This document shows, piece after piece, positions 1 through 6,943 of a stretch of DNA of 42,139 bases (positions within the stretch are counted from its first letter, which is position 1; every line of letters starts with the position of its first letter). The notes beneath the pieces were generated by a model. It searched no databases. It was not told where the DNA came from and saw only the letters and a list, made by a program, of their open reading frames with translations. The DNA is taken from positions 1-42,139 of the forward strand of contig NZ_JAQGNX010000111.1 in the NCBI RefSeq assembly GCF_028293835.1. Reading direction: 5' to 3'. The position numbers and the translations under genes are program-made. This DNA comes from Pseudomonas sp. GTDB lineage: Bacteria > Pseudomonadota > Gammaproteobacteria > Pseudomonadales > Pseudomonadaceae.

Positions 1-134
1 CCAACGGCATCGCCCTGGGGTTTATTTCCTGGACCGCGATCAAGTTGCTGTCCGGCAAAGCGCGGGAACTGAACCCGGCGCTGGTGATACTTTCAATTCT
101 GTTTGTGATCAAGTTGGGCTGGTTTAATGCTTGA
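1..134 (+). CDS. NCS2-family purine permease, C-terminal end (partial)
   Basis: The window opens inside a reading frame that ends with TGA at 132-134 and gives 43 visible residues. They contain two hydrophobic stretches around a short basic loop (IKLLSGKARELNP) and end in a hydrophobic helix with KLGWFNA. This pattern matches the last segment of NCS2 permeases of the AzgA/GhxP type, which import adenine, guanine or hypoxanthine across the inner membrane with protons. The start and most of the protein lie outside the window, so substrate cannot be judged. A permease of this family is the best reading; another multi-pass transporter with a similar tail is possible. Confidence 0.7.
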   Translation, partial: NGIALGFISWTAIKLLSGKARELNPALVILSILFVIKLGWFNA

Positions 135-159
135 TTGAGTGAATGGCTACGTCTTCGAC

Positions 160-177
160 GCTGCGCTGCCGCGCAGC
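160..177. other. perfect GC-rich hairpin after the permease gene
   Basis: GCTGCGC (160-166) and GCGCAGC (171-177) form a 7-bp perfect stem with a TGCC loop, 26 bases after the permease stop. There is no T run on either side, so it is not a classical intrinsic terminator. It may still stop or stabilise the permease transcript. Confidence 0.3.
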
Positions 178-188
178 AAACACAAAAC

Positions 189-212
189 CTGTAGGCGCTG
201 CCGAAGGCTGCC
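189..212. repeat. REP-like palindromic repeat, single degenerate copy
   Basis: The segment reads ctgtaggcgctgccgaaggc followed by tgcc, a close variant of the 'ctgtaggagctgccgcaggctgcga' repeat that is present as an inverted pair at 17734-17827. It sits between the permease and the degraded genes at 276-622. Probably an old extragenic palindrome. Confidence 0.5.
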
Positions 213-275
213 ATGGCCGGGGTCGCGTACCTTCAGTAATATCAGAGAATAACGTGTCGGCGTTATCGCGGATCC

Positions 276-513
276 TCACGCTACCGTTTCCGAGATACTG
301 GACATAGCCAACCCTAAATGCCGCGCTCCCGAAAACGCTACCGCCGCATCCACTGCCGCAGTTGGAGTCTCAAATATTATCGCAACACGCCTGGCGTCCT
401 GACCCTCGGCCAGATAAGCCTGATAAACCGCCGACGTATAAATACCCACTGATGTCAAAACGGGCTTGCCAAAGTTTCTTGCCGGGTCCAACACGACTGC
501 CTTATTGCGCTTA
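276..513 (-). pseudogene. DUF433-family protein, C-terminal remnant
   Basis: From about position 513 down to the stop at 276-278 the minus strand encodes a stretch with LDPARNFGKPVL, GIYTSAVY, AEGQDARRVA and AAVDAAVAF. This is the arrangement of the DUF433 domain, a small fold found in VapB-type antitoxins and in MerR-like regulators. The only available start is a GTG at 492-494, placed inside the domain with no good ribosome binding site. The coding phase continues open upstream into the truncated acetyltransferase, so the N-terminal part of the DUF433 gene has been lost by recombination. No toxin partner is visible. A short functional protein from the GTG cannot be excluded, but a decayed gene end is more likely. 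Confidence 0.55.
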
Positions 514-622
514 ATGCAGGAACTTCTTCGAAAGAGATCGCGGTGTCTGCAACCACCGGGGCGTAGATGGCCTGGGTTTCCGAGGCGTCCTCGGGACGCT
601 CAGCTTTGATTTCAATCGGCAT
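455..622 (-). pseudogene. ArsN1/phosphinothricin-type GNAT acetyltransferase, N-terminal remnant
   Basis: An ATG at 620-622, only 7 bases after the arsH stop, opens a 55-codon frame. The first 36 residues contain ERPEDASETQAIYAPVV and TAISFEEVP, the N-terminus of phosphinothricin/arsinothricin N-acetyltransferases (ArsN1, Pat), which are normally about 170-180 residues. After EEVPA, near position 512, homology stops and the frame runs out-of-phase into the DUF433 remnant to a stop at 455-457. The acetyl-CoA site motif is missing, so no activity is expected. Its place as last gene of an ars operon fits ArsN1, which detoxifies the arsenical antibiotic arsinothricin. Confidence 0.65.
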
Positions 623-629
623 GAGGGCC

Positions 630-1343
630 TTAAATTGATCGCTGATTGACCCGGGAAGACAACTGCTCGGCAGTTTCTTTGCGCTCTGAGTAGCGATCTA
701 CCAAGTAGTCTTGGCGATCTCGCAACAGCAGCGTGAATTTCATCAGCTCCTCCATCACGTCTACCAGACGGTCGTAATACGAGGACGGCTTCATGCGGCC
801 TGCCTCGTCGAACTCGGTAAACGCCTTGGCAACCGAAGACTGGTTCGGAATGGTGAACATCCGCATCCACCGACCCAGTACCCGCAGTTGATTGACTACG
901 TTGAAAGATTGCGAGCCGCCGCACACCTGCATCACAGCAAGGGTCTTTCCTTGGGTCGGTCGTACAGCGCCTATCGCCAGTGGAACCCAGTCGATTTGGG
1001 CCTTGAAAACCGCACTCATGGAGCCGTGTCGCTCAGGAGAGCACCACACCTGTCCTTCCGACCATTGCATCAGCTCGCGCAGCTCAGCCACCTTTGGATG
1101 GGTCTCATGAGCATCGTCAGGTAGCGGCAGACCTGAGGGATCGAAGATTTTGGTTTCGGCGCCAAACTCCTCCAGCAAGCGCGCAGCCTCCTGAGTAATT
1201 AATCGGCTGAATGAGCGCTCTCGTGTCGATCCATACAGAAGAAGAATTCGAGGTTTATGGAGTGACGGGGTAGCCGGTGTCAGTTGCTCTTGGGAAGGGA
1301 TGTCGATCAGATCGACGAGTACGTTCGGCAATGTATCTTGCAT
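630..1343 (-). CDS. arsH: ArsH, NADPH-dependent FMN reductase / organoarsenical oxidase
   Basis: A flavodoxin-fold protein of 237 residues, the usual ArsH length. It has the FMN phosphate-binding loop [10 protein letters not shown] near residues 38-47, the ERHGSMS segment near 103-109 and a second flavin segment around CGGSQSFN. ArsH enzymes oxidise trivalent organoarsenicals such as methylarsenite to the less toxic pentavalent forms in the cytoplasm, and also reduce quinones or azo dyes in vitro. It is the fourth gene of arsRBCH, 46 bases after arsC, and is followed at 7 bases by a truncated ArsN1-like gene. Expression should follow the ArsR-controlled promoter upstream of arsR. Confidence 0.92.
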   Translation of the reverse strand: MQDTLPNVLVDLIDIPSQEQLTPATPSLHKPRILLLYGSTRERSFSRLITQEAARLLEEFGAETKIFDPSGLPLPDDAHETHPKVAELRELMQWSEGQVWCSPERHGSMSAVFKAQIDWVPLAIGAVRPTQGKTLAVMQVCGGSQSFNVVNQLRVLGRWMRMFTIPNQSSVAKAFTEFDEAGRMKPSSYYDRLVDVMEELMKFTLLLRDRQDYLVDRYSERKETAEQLSSRVNQRSI

Positions 1344-1389
1344 ATAAACTCCTAAGGCTTAGCCAGGCAGGCACAGCTTCGGTTGATCT

Positions 1390-1860
1390 TCAAAGCGTGC
1401 CAATACGACTCAGCTCAGCTTTAAGTTGGTCAGCACCCATCGTTTTGAGAGGCAGGGCCAGGAACGCGCTCACACGCTCCCGAATCTTGGCGAGGGTTGA
1501 TTCAAATGCCGCCGTAATCTCTGCCTCCGTCCCGGAAGTTTCCGATGGATCGGCCAAGCCCCAGTGCGCCTTCAAAGCTGGCCCGAAGAATATTGGGCAT
1601 GCTTCACCCGCAGCACGATCACAGACGGTAATCACGATATCCGGTGGTGAGCCTTCGAAAGTATCTGAAGCCTTACTGCTCAAGTCAGTCGTGGGAATGC
1701 CCGCAATCTCCAGCGTTTGCAACGCACGTCGATTTACGCGCCCGCTAGGAAAGCTACCTGAGCTGATCGCTTCTGTACCTTTCGGCGCCAGATGATTGAA
1801 TAACGCCTCGGAGAGGATGCTGCGGCAACTGTTGTGGGTGCACATGAACAAGACTTTCAT
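1390..1860 (-). CDS. arsC: ArsC, arsenate reductase of the low-molecular-weight phosphatase class
   Basis: 156 residues. The N-terminal P-loop CTHNSCR has Cys7 and Arg13 in C-X5-R spacing, as in LMW tyrosine phosphatases. Cys80 (VITVCD) and Cys88 (EACP) match the two further cysteines of the thioredoxin-coupled family (Cys10/82/89 in Bacillus), so electrons probably come from thioredoxin rather than glutaredoxin. It reduces arsenate to arsenite, the substrate of ArsB. The gene lies 16 bases after arsB in the arsRBCH operon. The start ATG at 1858-1860 follows a GGAG-type site inside the short arsB-arsC spacer. Confidence 0.93.
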   Translation of the reverse strand: MKVLFMCTHNSCRSILSEALFNHLAPKGTEAISSGSFPSGRVNRRALQTLEIAGIPTTDLSSKASDTFEGSPPDIVITVCDRAAGEACPIFFGPALKAHWGLADPSETSGTEAEITAAFESTLAKIRERVSAFLALPLKTMGADQLKAELSRIGTL

Positions 1861-1876
1861 CAGAAGACTCCTTGAC

Positions 1877-3160
1877 TCAGAAACTGAGGCGCAATGCCAG
1901 GGCGCACAGGGTGGCGATTAGGATGGGCAAGGTCAGCACGATCCCGGTCTTGAAGTAGTAACCCCAACTGATCGTGATGTTCTTTTTAGCCAGCACGTGC
2001 AGCCACAACAACGTGGCCAAGCTGCCAATCGGGGTGATCTTGGGGCCGAGGTCGCAACCAATGATGTTGGCGTACACCATCGCTTGTTGAGCCACGCCAT
2101 TGGCATCGGCGGCGTTGATGGACAATGCGCCAATCAGGACGGTAGGCATGTTGTTCATGATCGAAGATAGGAATGCCGTTAACAGCCCTGTACCTAAGGA
2201 GGCGCCCCAGATGCCGTAACCTGCGAATACGTTAAGGATCTGGGCTATATGGTCGGTCAGCCCGGCGTTCTTGAGGCCGTAGACGACCAGATACATACCT
2301 AAGGAAAAGATCACCACCTGCCATGGTGCGCCCTTAAGCACCTTGCCGGTGTCGATAGCGTGGCCACGTGCCGCGATGACGTAGAGGATGAATGCACAGA
2401 CCGCTGCAATGGCGCTGATCGGCACGCCCAATGGCTCGATTACGAAGAAACCGACCAACAAAAAAGCCAAAACCCACCAGCCCGCTATGAATGTAGGGCG
2501 GTCGCGGATCGCCTCGTCCGGATGATGCAGTTGCTTGAGGTCATAAGTTCTGGGCAGCTCTTTGCGGAAGAACCACATCAGCATCAGCATCGTCGCCGCA
2601 ATGCTGACCAGATTCACGGGCACCATGACGGACGCGTATTCGGTGAAACCAATATTGAAGTAGTCAGCAGAGACAATGTTGACCAGGTTCGAAACTACAA
2701 ATGGCAGGCTCGCAGTATCAGCGATAAAACCGGCAGCCATGACAAATGCCAGGGTTGCTGCGGGGGTAAAGCGCAACGCCAATAACATCGCGATCACGAT
2801 GGGCGTGAGGATCAATGCTGCCCCATCATTGGCAAACAATGCCGACACCGCAGCGCCCAGCAAAATGATGAAGGCGAAAAGCTTACGTGTGCTGCCTCCG
2901 CCCCAACGGGCAACGTGCAACGCAGCCCATTCGAAAAAACCTGCTTCATCGAGTAGAAGGCTGATGATGATCACTGCGATGAACGTCGCCGTGGCATTCC
3001 AGACGATGTGCCACACCTCGGGAATGTCCCCTAAGGTGACGACACCGGTCAGCAACGCGAGGACCGCACCGAAGGTAGCGCTCCAGCCAACCCCCAACGC
3101 TCTGGGTTGCCAAATAACGAGGACCATGGTGGCAATAAAGATAAGTACGGCGATCAGCAT
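1877..3160 (-). CDS. arsB: ArsB, arsenite efflux membrane transporter
   Basis: The chosen ATG (3158-3160) begins MLIAVLIF, the conserved ArsB start, giving 427 residues. Longer frames upstream overlap the arsR end and are not needed. The protein is almost entirely hydrophobic with about 11-12 membrane segments. It carries typical ArsB stretches: [37 protein letters not shown] and the second-half SSIMNNMP loop. ArsB exports As(III) and Sb(III) from the cytoplasm using the proton gradient. It lies 25 bases after arsR. Confidence is high because of length, topology and operon. Confidence 0.94.
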   Translation of the reverse strand: MLIAVLIFIATMVLVIWQPRALGVGWSATFGAVLALLTGVVTLGDIPEVWHIVWNATATFIAVIIISLLLDEAGFFEWAALHVARWGGGSTRKLFAFIILLGAAVSALFANDGAALILTPIVIAMLLALRFTPAATLAFVMAAGFIADTASLPFVVSNLVNIVSADYFNIGFTEYASVMVPVNLVSIAATMLMLMWFFRKELPRTYDLKQLHHPDEAIRDRPTFIAGWWVLAFLLVGFFVIEPLGVPISAIAAVCAFILYVIAARGHAIDTGKVLKGAPWQVVIFSLGMYLVVYGLKNAGLTDHIAQILNVFAGYGIWGASLGTGLLTAFLSSIMNNMPTVLIGALSINAADANGVAQQAMVYANIIGCDLGPKITPIGSLATLLWLHVLAKKNITISWGYYFKTGIVLTLPILIATLCALALRLSF

Positions 3161-3185
3161 TTCGGTAACCCGGTTCGGACGTGAA

Positions 3186-3542
3186 TCAGTTGCACACGGT
3201 CTGATTGATTGGACGACCATTCATGCCGCAGAGGCGTTTGGCCTCGGTTTCCAACCATTGCTGATTGGCATCTACAACGTCTTTCAAAATGGCCGTCACC
3301 CACGTTGGCAACTCCGGATGCAGTCGGTAATAAACCCACTGACCCTGGCGACGGTCCATCAATAATCCTGCTGATCGAAGCAAAGCCAAGTGGCGAGAAA
3401 TTTTGGGTTGGCTAAGGTCAAGAGCGGCTGTAAGTTCACATACGCACAGCTCGCCCTCACTGACGACCAGCAGCGTAATCTTGGTTCGTGTGTCATCCGC
3501 CAGGCACTTGAACAATGCAGTCGGAGTCATCGGGTCTGTCAT
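3186..3542 (-). CDS. arsR: ArsR-family arsenic-responsive repressor
   Basis: 118 residues with a winged-helix fold. The sensor motif ELCVCEL carries Cys33 and Cys35 at the start of the DNA-contacting region, as in the E. coli type ArsR. The recognition helix follows in [19 protein letters not shown]. As(III) or Sb(III) binding to the cysteines releases the repressor. The ATG at 3540-3542 has a good site (GGAGG, 4 bases away). It is the first gene of arsRBCH and probably represses its own promoter at 3693-3722. An in-frame ATG at codon 5 is an alternative start. Confidence 0.93.
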   Translation of the reverse strand: MTDPMTPTALFKCLADDTRTKITLLVVSEGELCVCELTAALDLSQPKISRHLALLRSAGLLMDRRQGQWVYYRLHPELPTWVTAILKDVVDANQQWLETEAKRLCGMNGRPINQTVCN

Positions 3543-3692
3543 AGATCCTCCAGATGTCGGGCTTGACCAAAACGAAGAATTTTATGCGCTCCTGGATGAA
3601 ATGGAGCGTGTTGCAAATTACGGCGGGGTCGTCGCTGGTCACGGACGGAAAGCGCTTTGATTGGTAAAGCTCATTTTCACATACGGAAAAAC

Positions 3693-3722
3693 GAATATAC
3701 GTATTTACGGATATTCAGTAAA
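3693..3722 (-). promoter_or_regulatory. ars operon promoter with overlapping operator
   Basis: On the minus strand TTTACT (3717-3722) and TATATT (3694-3699) are separated by 17 bases, a good sigma-70 promoter directed at arsR. The inverted repeat GAATAT (3693-3698) / ATATTC (3711-3716) and the palindrome atacgtat (3697-3704) overlap the -10 and spacer, the expected place for an ArsR operator. The leader to arsR would be about 145 bases. Confidence 0.5.
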
Positions 3723-3794
3723 GCGAATAAGGTTGAGCAGTGTTTGCGATTGCCCCCCTCATAAGGCGTTAATTGGATCGATCAGGGAGAGCGT

Positions 3795-3965
3795 ATGGAA
3801 AGCGAGACGACAATTCAGGCAACGGAAACTGTTGGGGAGCAATTGGAGCGTCTTCGCAGCGCTTTGGAATCCGCCGATCTACCCGCAGTCGATATCGAGC
3901 TTTCGGGTCGAACTTTTTTTGAGTTCACGCTGAACGGCATGACTGTCGGATGGGGAGGATTTGAA
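3795..3965 (+). pseudogene. ArsN2-like GNAT acetyltransferase, N-terminal remnant (5' part of a chimeric frame)
   Basis: An ATG with a good site (GGGAGAGCGT before it) opens a 110-codon frame. Residues 1-57 include QLERLRSALESADLP, GRTFFEFT and TVGWGGFE, matching the beginning of ArsN2-type acetyltransferases (LP..D...GR.FF.F....VG.GGLE). The acetyl-CoA binding half (normally LLRS followed by R-x-x-G-x-G) is absent. Instead the frame passes, without a stop, into a UmuC C-terminus at about 3966. It diverges from arsR and lies next to its promoter, the usual neighbourhood of arsN2 genes. The product may still be translated, but should have no acetyltransferase activity. Confidence 0.55.
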
Positions 3966-4202
3966 ATGTTACTAAATCGGTGTCAGCCGGGCGAGTACAC
4001 CGATGATTTGTTCGCCACTTCCCAGCCGACAGAGGCGACCAAGGTGATGGCGGTGCTGGACGAGATCAGCGGGCGATGGGGTAGAGGTACGCTCCGTGCC
4101 GCCAGTGTGCCGAGAAATCCTCACTGAGGCATGCGACGAGAGATGATGAGTCAGAGCTATACAACGAGGCTGGATCTGTTATGGACGGTACGCGGTGGTT
4201 AA
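3966..4202 (+). pseudogene. UmuC/RulB error-prone DNA polymerase, C-terminal remnant with internal stop
   Basis: Residues from MLLNRCQPGEYTDDLF through VMAVLDEISGRWGRGTLR match the end of UmuC/RulB (DNA polymerase V catalytic subunit, including the DUF4113 tail). The frame is broken by TGA at 4125-4127 exactly where family members have tryptophan (NP-x-WGMRR). After it the same frame continues GMRRDMMSQSYTTRLD to TAA at 4200-4202, so this is one nonsense mutation and not a shift. The polymerase body is missing; the upstream part of the frame is the ArsN2-like fragment. In pseudomonads rulB ends are recurrent insertion points of integron-like elements, which suits its position at the edge of the ars cluster. 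Confidence 0.75.
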
Positions 4203-4405
4203 CGTACCGGCTTAGGTTTCTTTGGGAACACCAAAGGAAGCTCGTCGCCAGGCATCACAAAATATTTTTCGAGGGGAAGCTCAAATGGCGGATGTTTATC
4301 CCAATCTACAATTTGCGTTCGCGTTCCGCACGGGAGGCGACGGAGCTGTAGAACCCATTCGGAGGTGAAATCACCGTGACCCTTGGTTTCATCAAAATCG
4401 GGCAT
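4199..4405 (-). CDS. hypothetical protein, probably truncated at its start
   Basis: The frame reads 68 codons from an ATG at 4403-4405 (MPDFDETKGHGDFTSEW...) to the stop at 4199-4201. It has protein-like composition and contains DWDKHPPFELPLEKYFVMPG. The coding look extends upstream of that ATG (HWDLWHYHVG), and the frame stays open through the tRNA gene, so the real start cannot be set and the 5' end may have been lost. The tail KPKPVR overlaps the UmuC remnant end by four bases. I do not recognise the family. It lies directly after the tRNA-Gly 3' end, where integrated DNA often begins. Confidence 0.4.
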   Translation of the reverse strand: MPDFDETKGHGDFTSEWVLQLRRLPCGTRTQIVDWDKHPPFELPLEKYFVMPGDELPLVFPKKPKPVR

Positions 4406-4519
4406 CCCGACGTGGTAATGCCATAGATCCCAGTGACGGGCGTACTCAACTTTATTTAGCCAGAAGGATAGAAACAGACACCCAGTTGAAGCGGGGCAGG
4501 CTGAAAGCCTTGAATTCAT

Positions 4520-4593
4520 TGGAGCGGGTGAAGGGAATCGAACCCTCGTTATCAGCTTGGGAAGCTGGAGTAATGCCATTATACGACACCCGC
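4520..4593 (-). tRNA. tRNA-Gly, anticodon CCC
   Basis: The minus strand folds as a tRNA of 74 bases with encoded CCA. The acceptor GCGGGTG pairs with CACCCGC. The T arm contains GGTTCGATTCC. The anticodon loop TTCCCAA sits on a CAGC/GCTG stem, giving anticodon CCC. The sequence closely parallels E. coli glyU. The fifth anticodon-stem pair would be C-A, so the stem is 4 bp. It reads GGG codons. The 3' end faces the hypothetical gene and the UmuC remnant, a typical attachment-site geometry, but I found no second copy of the tRNA end in the window. Confidence 0.93.
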
Positions 4594-4816
4594 TTTTCGC
4601 GGCTGACTTTGTACCAGATGTCACCTCTGAACAGAAGCGATAATTTCTCGATCAGTGTTTTTCAGTGAGACCCGCGGCGCTGGACACGGCCCGTTGGCCG
4701 ACAAGTTGCCTCTCTACAGATTTAGCATTCCATCAGATTCCGCGCAAAACCATCCCTTGCAGAAACACCAACTACAGACATCTGGCAATCCCTACAAGGA
4801 ACTGACGCTTTTAGAT

Positions 4817-5701
4817 TCACAGTGCGAAGGCATGCTGGCGGTGTACCTCGTGGTACCGCGAGCGCTGGGTGGCGGGTTCGGGTTTGAGGAAGTTCAGCAA
4901 TGCCTTGCGCGATTCGCTGCAGGCGGTTTTGTGTTCCATGTCCAGAAAGTGTCCGGTGCTTTGCAGCGTGCTGAATTGGCAGTCGGGCACGTGCTGGGCG
5001 AATAGTCTGGCATCCGCTGCGGCGGTGTATTCGTCCCATTCGCCGTTGAGAAACAGCACCGGCACGTCAATGTTTTGCGCGGCTTCCAAGTAGCATAATT
5101 GATCAATGCACAGCACTTGGCTGATGTGGAAATGCATCTGCACGTACTCATGAACATCCAGCGTACTGACATGCTTGTAATTGAAGCGCTTGAACAACGA
5201 TGGCAGGTGTTTGCCGATGGTGTCGTTCACCAGATGGCCGACTTCATGCCGGTCAAACGCGCCAAGGTGTTGAACGCCCCGTTCGAGGTAGTCGCGCATG
5301 TGTACGTTGACCACGGGTGAAAATGAGCTGATGACGGCTCTCTCGATCCGCCGTGGTCGTTGCGCAAGGGCGATCAGGGCCGCTGCGCCACCCCACGAGA
5401 ACGACAAAATGTGCTCGGCGGCGAAGTGGTCGATCAGCTCAAGCAATATCTGACCTTCCAGCTCTTTCGTCAGCGGCTGGCGGTTCAGGTTGTGGGCTTT
5501 AGACTTGCCAGCGTAGGGCTGGTCATAAAGCACGACGTTGAATTGTGGATACAGATTGCGGGCGGTTTGAGCAAATGACGCAGTGGTGGCCATCGAGCCG
5601 TTTACCAAGATAATGGTCTTTTCCGCGGCATCTGCGCGATAGAACTCCGTGTAAACCCGGAACTGACCTTGTATATCAAGCACAGCGATTTCTGGCCTCA
5701 T
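4817..5701 (-). CDS. phaG: PhaG, 3-hydroxyacyl-ACP thioesterase / transacylase for mcl-PHA
   Basis: 294 residues from the ATG at 5699-5701 (MRPEIAVLDIQGQ), which has GGGAGA seven bases upstream; a longer in-frame start lacks such a site. This is an alpha/beta-hydrolase of the PhaG/RhlA family with nucleophile Ser102 in SFSWGG, Asp223 in GEWDEY and His251 in STGHFLDM, the positions known for P. putida PhaG. PhaG takes (R)-3-hydroxyacyl groups from acyl carrier protein of fatty acid synthesis and supplies them for medium-chain-length polyhydroxyalkanoate when cells grow on sugars. RhlA and HaaA are close relatives, but the whole-length match is best to PhaG. It stands alone, as phaG usually does. 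Confidence 0.9.
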   Translation of the reverse strand: MRPEIAVLDIQGQFRVYTEFYRADAAEKTIILVNGSMATTASFAQTARNLYPQFNVVLYDQPYAGKSKAHNLNRQPLTKELEGQILLELIDHFAAEHILSFSWGGAAALIALAQRPRRIERAVISSFSPVVNVHMRDYLERGVQHLGAFDRHEVGHLVNDTIGKHLPSLFKRFNYKHVSTLDVHEYVQMHFHISQVLCIDQLCYLEAAQNIDVPVLFLNGEWDEYTAAADARLFAQHVPDCQFSTLQSTGHFLDMEHKTACSESRKALLNFLKPEPATQRSRYHEVHRQHAFAL

Positions 5702-5793
5702 ATCAAATTTCTCCCGACGCAAAAACAGGTGTCCGCGCAAACGAGGTTGCACGATCTTCATGACAGGTAGGCATACGCCTGGAAGGGAGGCCC

Positions 5794-5928
5794 ATGTCGA
5801 TCCAACTGCTTAAGGTCGACGGGTGTTGTTATTGTGAGGGGGCTGTTTGTCGTGCTGGAACCGAGGTTCCGGTCGCGGCAAAAGTTTCTTGGAATGCGTT
5901 TGTGACCGATGAGTCACATGCGGACTGA
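5794..5928 (+). CDS. candidate 44-residue cysteine-rich small protein
   Basis: An ATG at 5794 preceded by a strong site (GGGAGG, three bases away) opens a 44-codon frame: MSIQLLKVDGCCYCEGAVCR then a mostly neutral tail ending SHAD. The CCYC....C cluster could bind a metal, but no family is recognised. It diverges from phaG in the 312-base gap between phaG and rsuA. The rest of that gap shows nothing else. The support is the ribosome binding site and the cysteine cluster only, so this is tentative. Confidence 0.35.
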   Translation: MSIQLLKVDGCCYCEGAVCRAGTEVPVAAKVSWNAFVTDESHAD

Positions 5929-6013
5929 CGATTGGATTCAAGCAGGCTCAACGGTAACCCGCAAGTGCCATTGGTAAATTGTTCGACAACTTCTGCTGAG
6001 CGGTCGGTCAGGA

Positions 6014-6706
6014 TCAGATCGCCAGTATTTCTGCGGCGTTCAGAGGGCGATAGGCGCCTGGCGCCAAGTCGGGATCGAGGCATAAAGGCCCCATGGACTC
6101 GCGGTGCAAGCGCAGAACTTTGTTGTCGAAATGGCCAAACATGCGTTTGACCTGATGGTAACGGCCTTCGACGATGCTCAAGCGCGCACTTCTTGGACCC
6201 AGCACGGTCAGTTCTGCAGGCTGAGTGGTCAGGTCTTCAAACGCAAAATAAAAACCCTCGGCGAACTTCTCAACGTACTCCGGGCCGATCACGCTTTCGG
6301 TTTCGACGTAATAAGTTTTCGCGATTTTGGTCTGCGGTTGAGTCAGGCGTCGGGACCACACGCCATCATTGGTGATCAACATCAAACCCGTGGTGTTGAA
6401 GTCGAGCCGGCCGGCGATGTGCAAGTCGTGCTTGTCTGGCTCGTTCAGCAGGTCGAGCACCGTCGGGTGCTGCGGGTCGATGGTCGCGCTGACGCATCCG
6501 GTCGGCTTGTTCAGCATGAAGTAGCGCGCGGGCTTGCCGAGCTGCAACACCTCGTCGTCGCATTCCACGCGGCTGAACTCCCGCACCTCATGCAGAGGGT
6601 CGCTCACGGTTTGGCCGTCAACCTTGATTCGCTTGCCTGCCAGCGCAAAGCGCACGTCTTTGCGGCTGAAGCGCGGCAGGTTACTGAGGAAGCGGTCCAG
6701 GCGCAT
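6014..6706 (-). CDS. rsuA: RsuA, 16S rRNA pseudouridine-516 synthase
   Basis: 230 residues, the family length. An N-terminal S4 RNA-binding domain (MRLDRFLSNLPRFSRKDV...) is followed by the pseudouridine synthase core with KPTGCVSA and GRLDFNTTGL, whose Asp102 is the catalytic aspartate at the same number as in E. coli RsuA. It isomerises U516 of 16S rRNA during small-subunit maturation. The C-terminal VEGRYHQVKRMFGHF motif is also typical. It begins 6 bases after the CWC gene stop and is probably cotranscribed with it. A close relative such as RluE is less likely given the S4 domain and length. Confidence 0.88.
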   Translation of the reverse strand: MRLDRFLSNLPRFSRKDVRFALAGKRIKVDGQTVSDPLHEVREFSRVECDDEVLQLGKPARYFMLNKPTGCVSATIDPQHPTVLDLLNEPDKHDLHIAGRLDFNTTGLMLITNDGVWSRRLTQPQTKIAKTYYVETESVIGPEYVEKFAEGFYFAFEDLTTQPAELTVLGPRSARLSIVEGRYHQVKRMFGHFDNKVLRLHRESMGPLCLDPDLAPGAYRPLNAAEILAI

Positions 6707-6712
6707 GGCGGT

Positions 6713-6943
6713 CTATCGGCTGGTTTTTGCACAAGCGTCGTTTTCGACCTGTGCGCAGCGTGGGCAAAGACACGCCTGGTTACGCACTGCTGGCGCAAGG
6801 GCGTCGAGTAGTGCCGGATCGATTTCTACCGAAAAACACCAGCAAGGTTGCGCGGCGGTTCGCGGGTCGGCCAGGGTGCAGCTATTACTCAGGCCGCAGA
6901 CCGGGCAGATCGAAGTGTCGAGCCTGTCATGTTCATTCGGCAT
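6713..6943 (-). CDS. small cysteine-rich CWC-family protein
   Basis: 76 residues with cysteines arranged as CPVCG (13-17), C22, CWC (34-36), and CLCPRC near the end. This is the pattern of the cysteine-rich CWC family, small proteins of unknown function thought to bind zinc. The start ATG (6941-6943) overlaps the last 11 bases of the diguanylate cyclase gene, and the stop is 6 bases before rsuA. The three genes therefore look like one transcript with translational coupling. No function can be assigned beyond a likely metal-binding fold. Confidence 0.75.
   Translation of the reverse strand: MPNEHDRLDTSICPVCGLSNSCTLADPRTAAQPCWCFSVEIDPALLDALAPAVRNQACLCPRCAQVENDACAKTSR

Noticed and set aside
4520..4560. 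Direct repeat of the tRNA-Gly 3' end marking an island boundary
   Set aside because: No second copy was found in the window, so the attachment-site idea stays unproven.
4406..4624. Upstream extension of the hypothetical minus-strand protein through the tRNA
   Set aside because: This part is the tRNA-Gly sequence itself read as protein, so it is not coding.
6104..6811. Long plus-strand open frame of 235 codons
   Set aside because: It is antisense to rsuA, whose frame has all family motifs; composition has no protein family look and there is no ribosome site.
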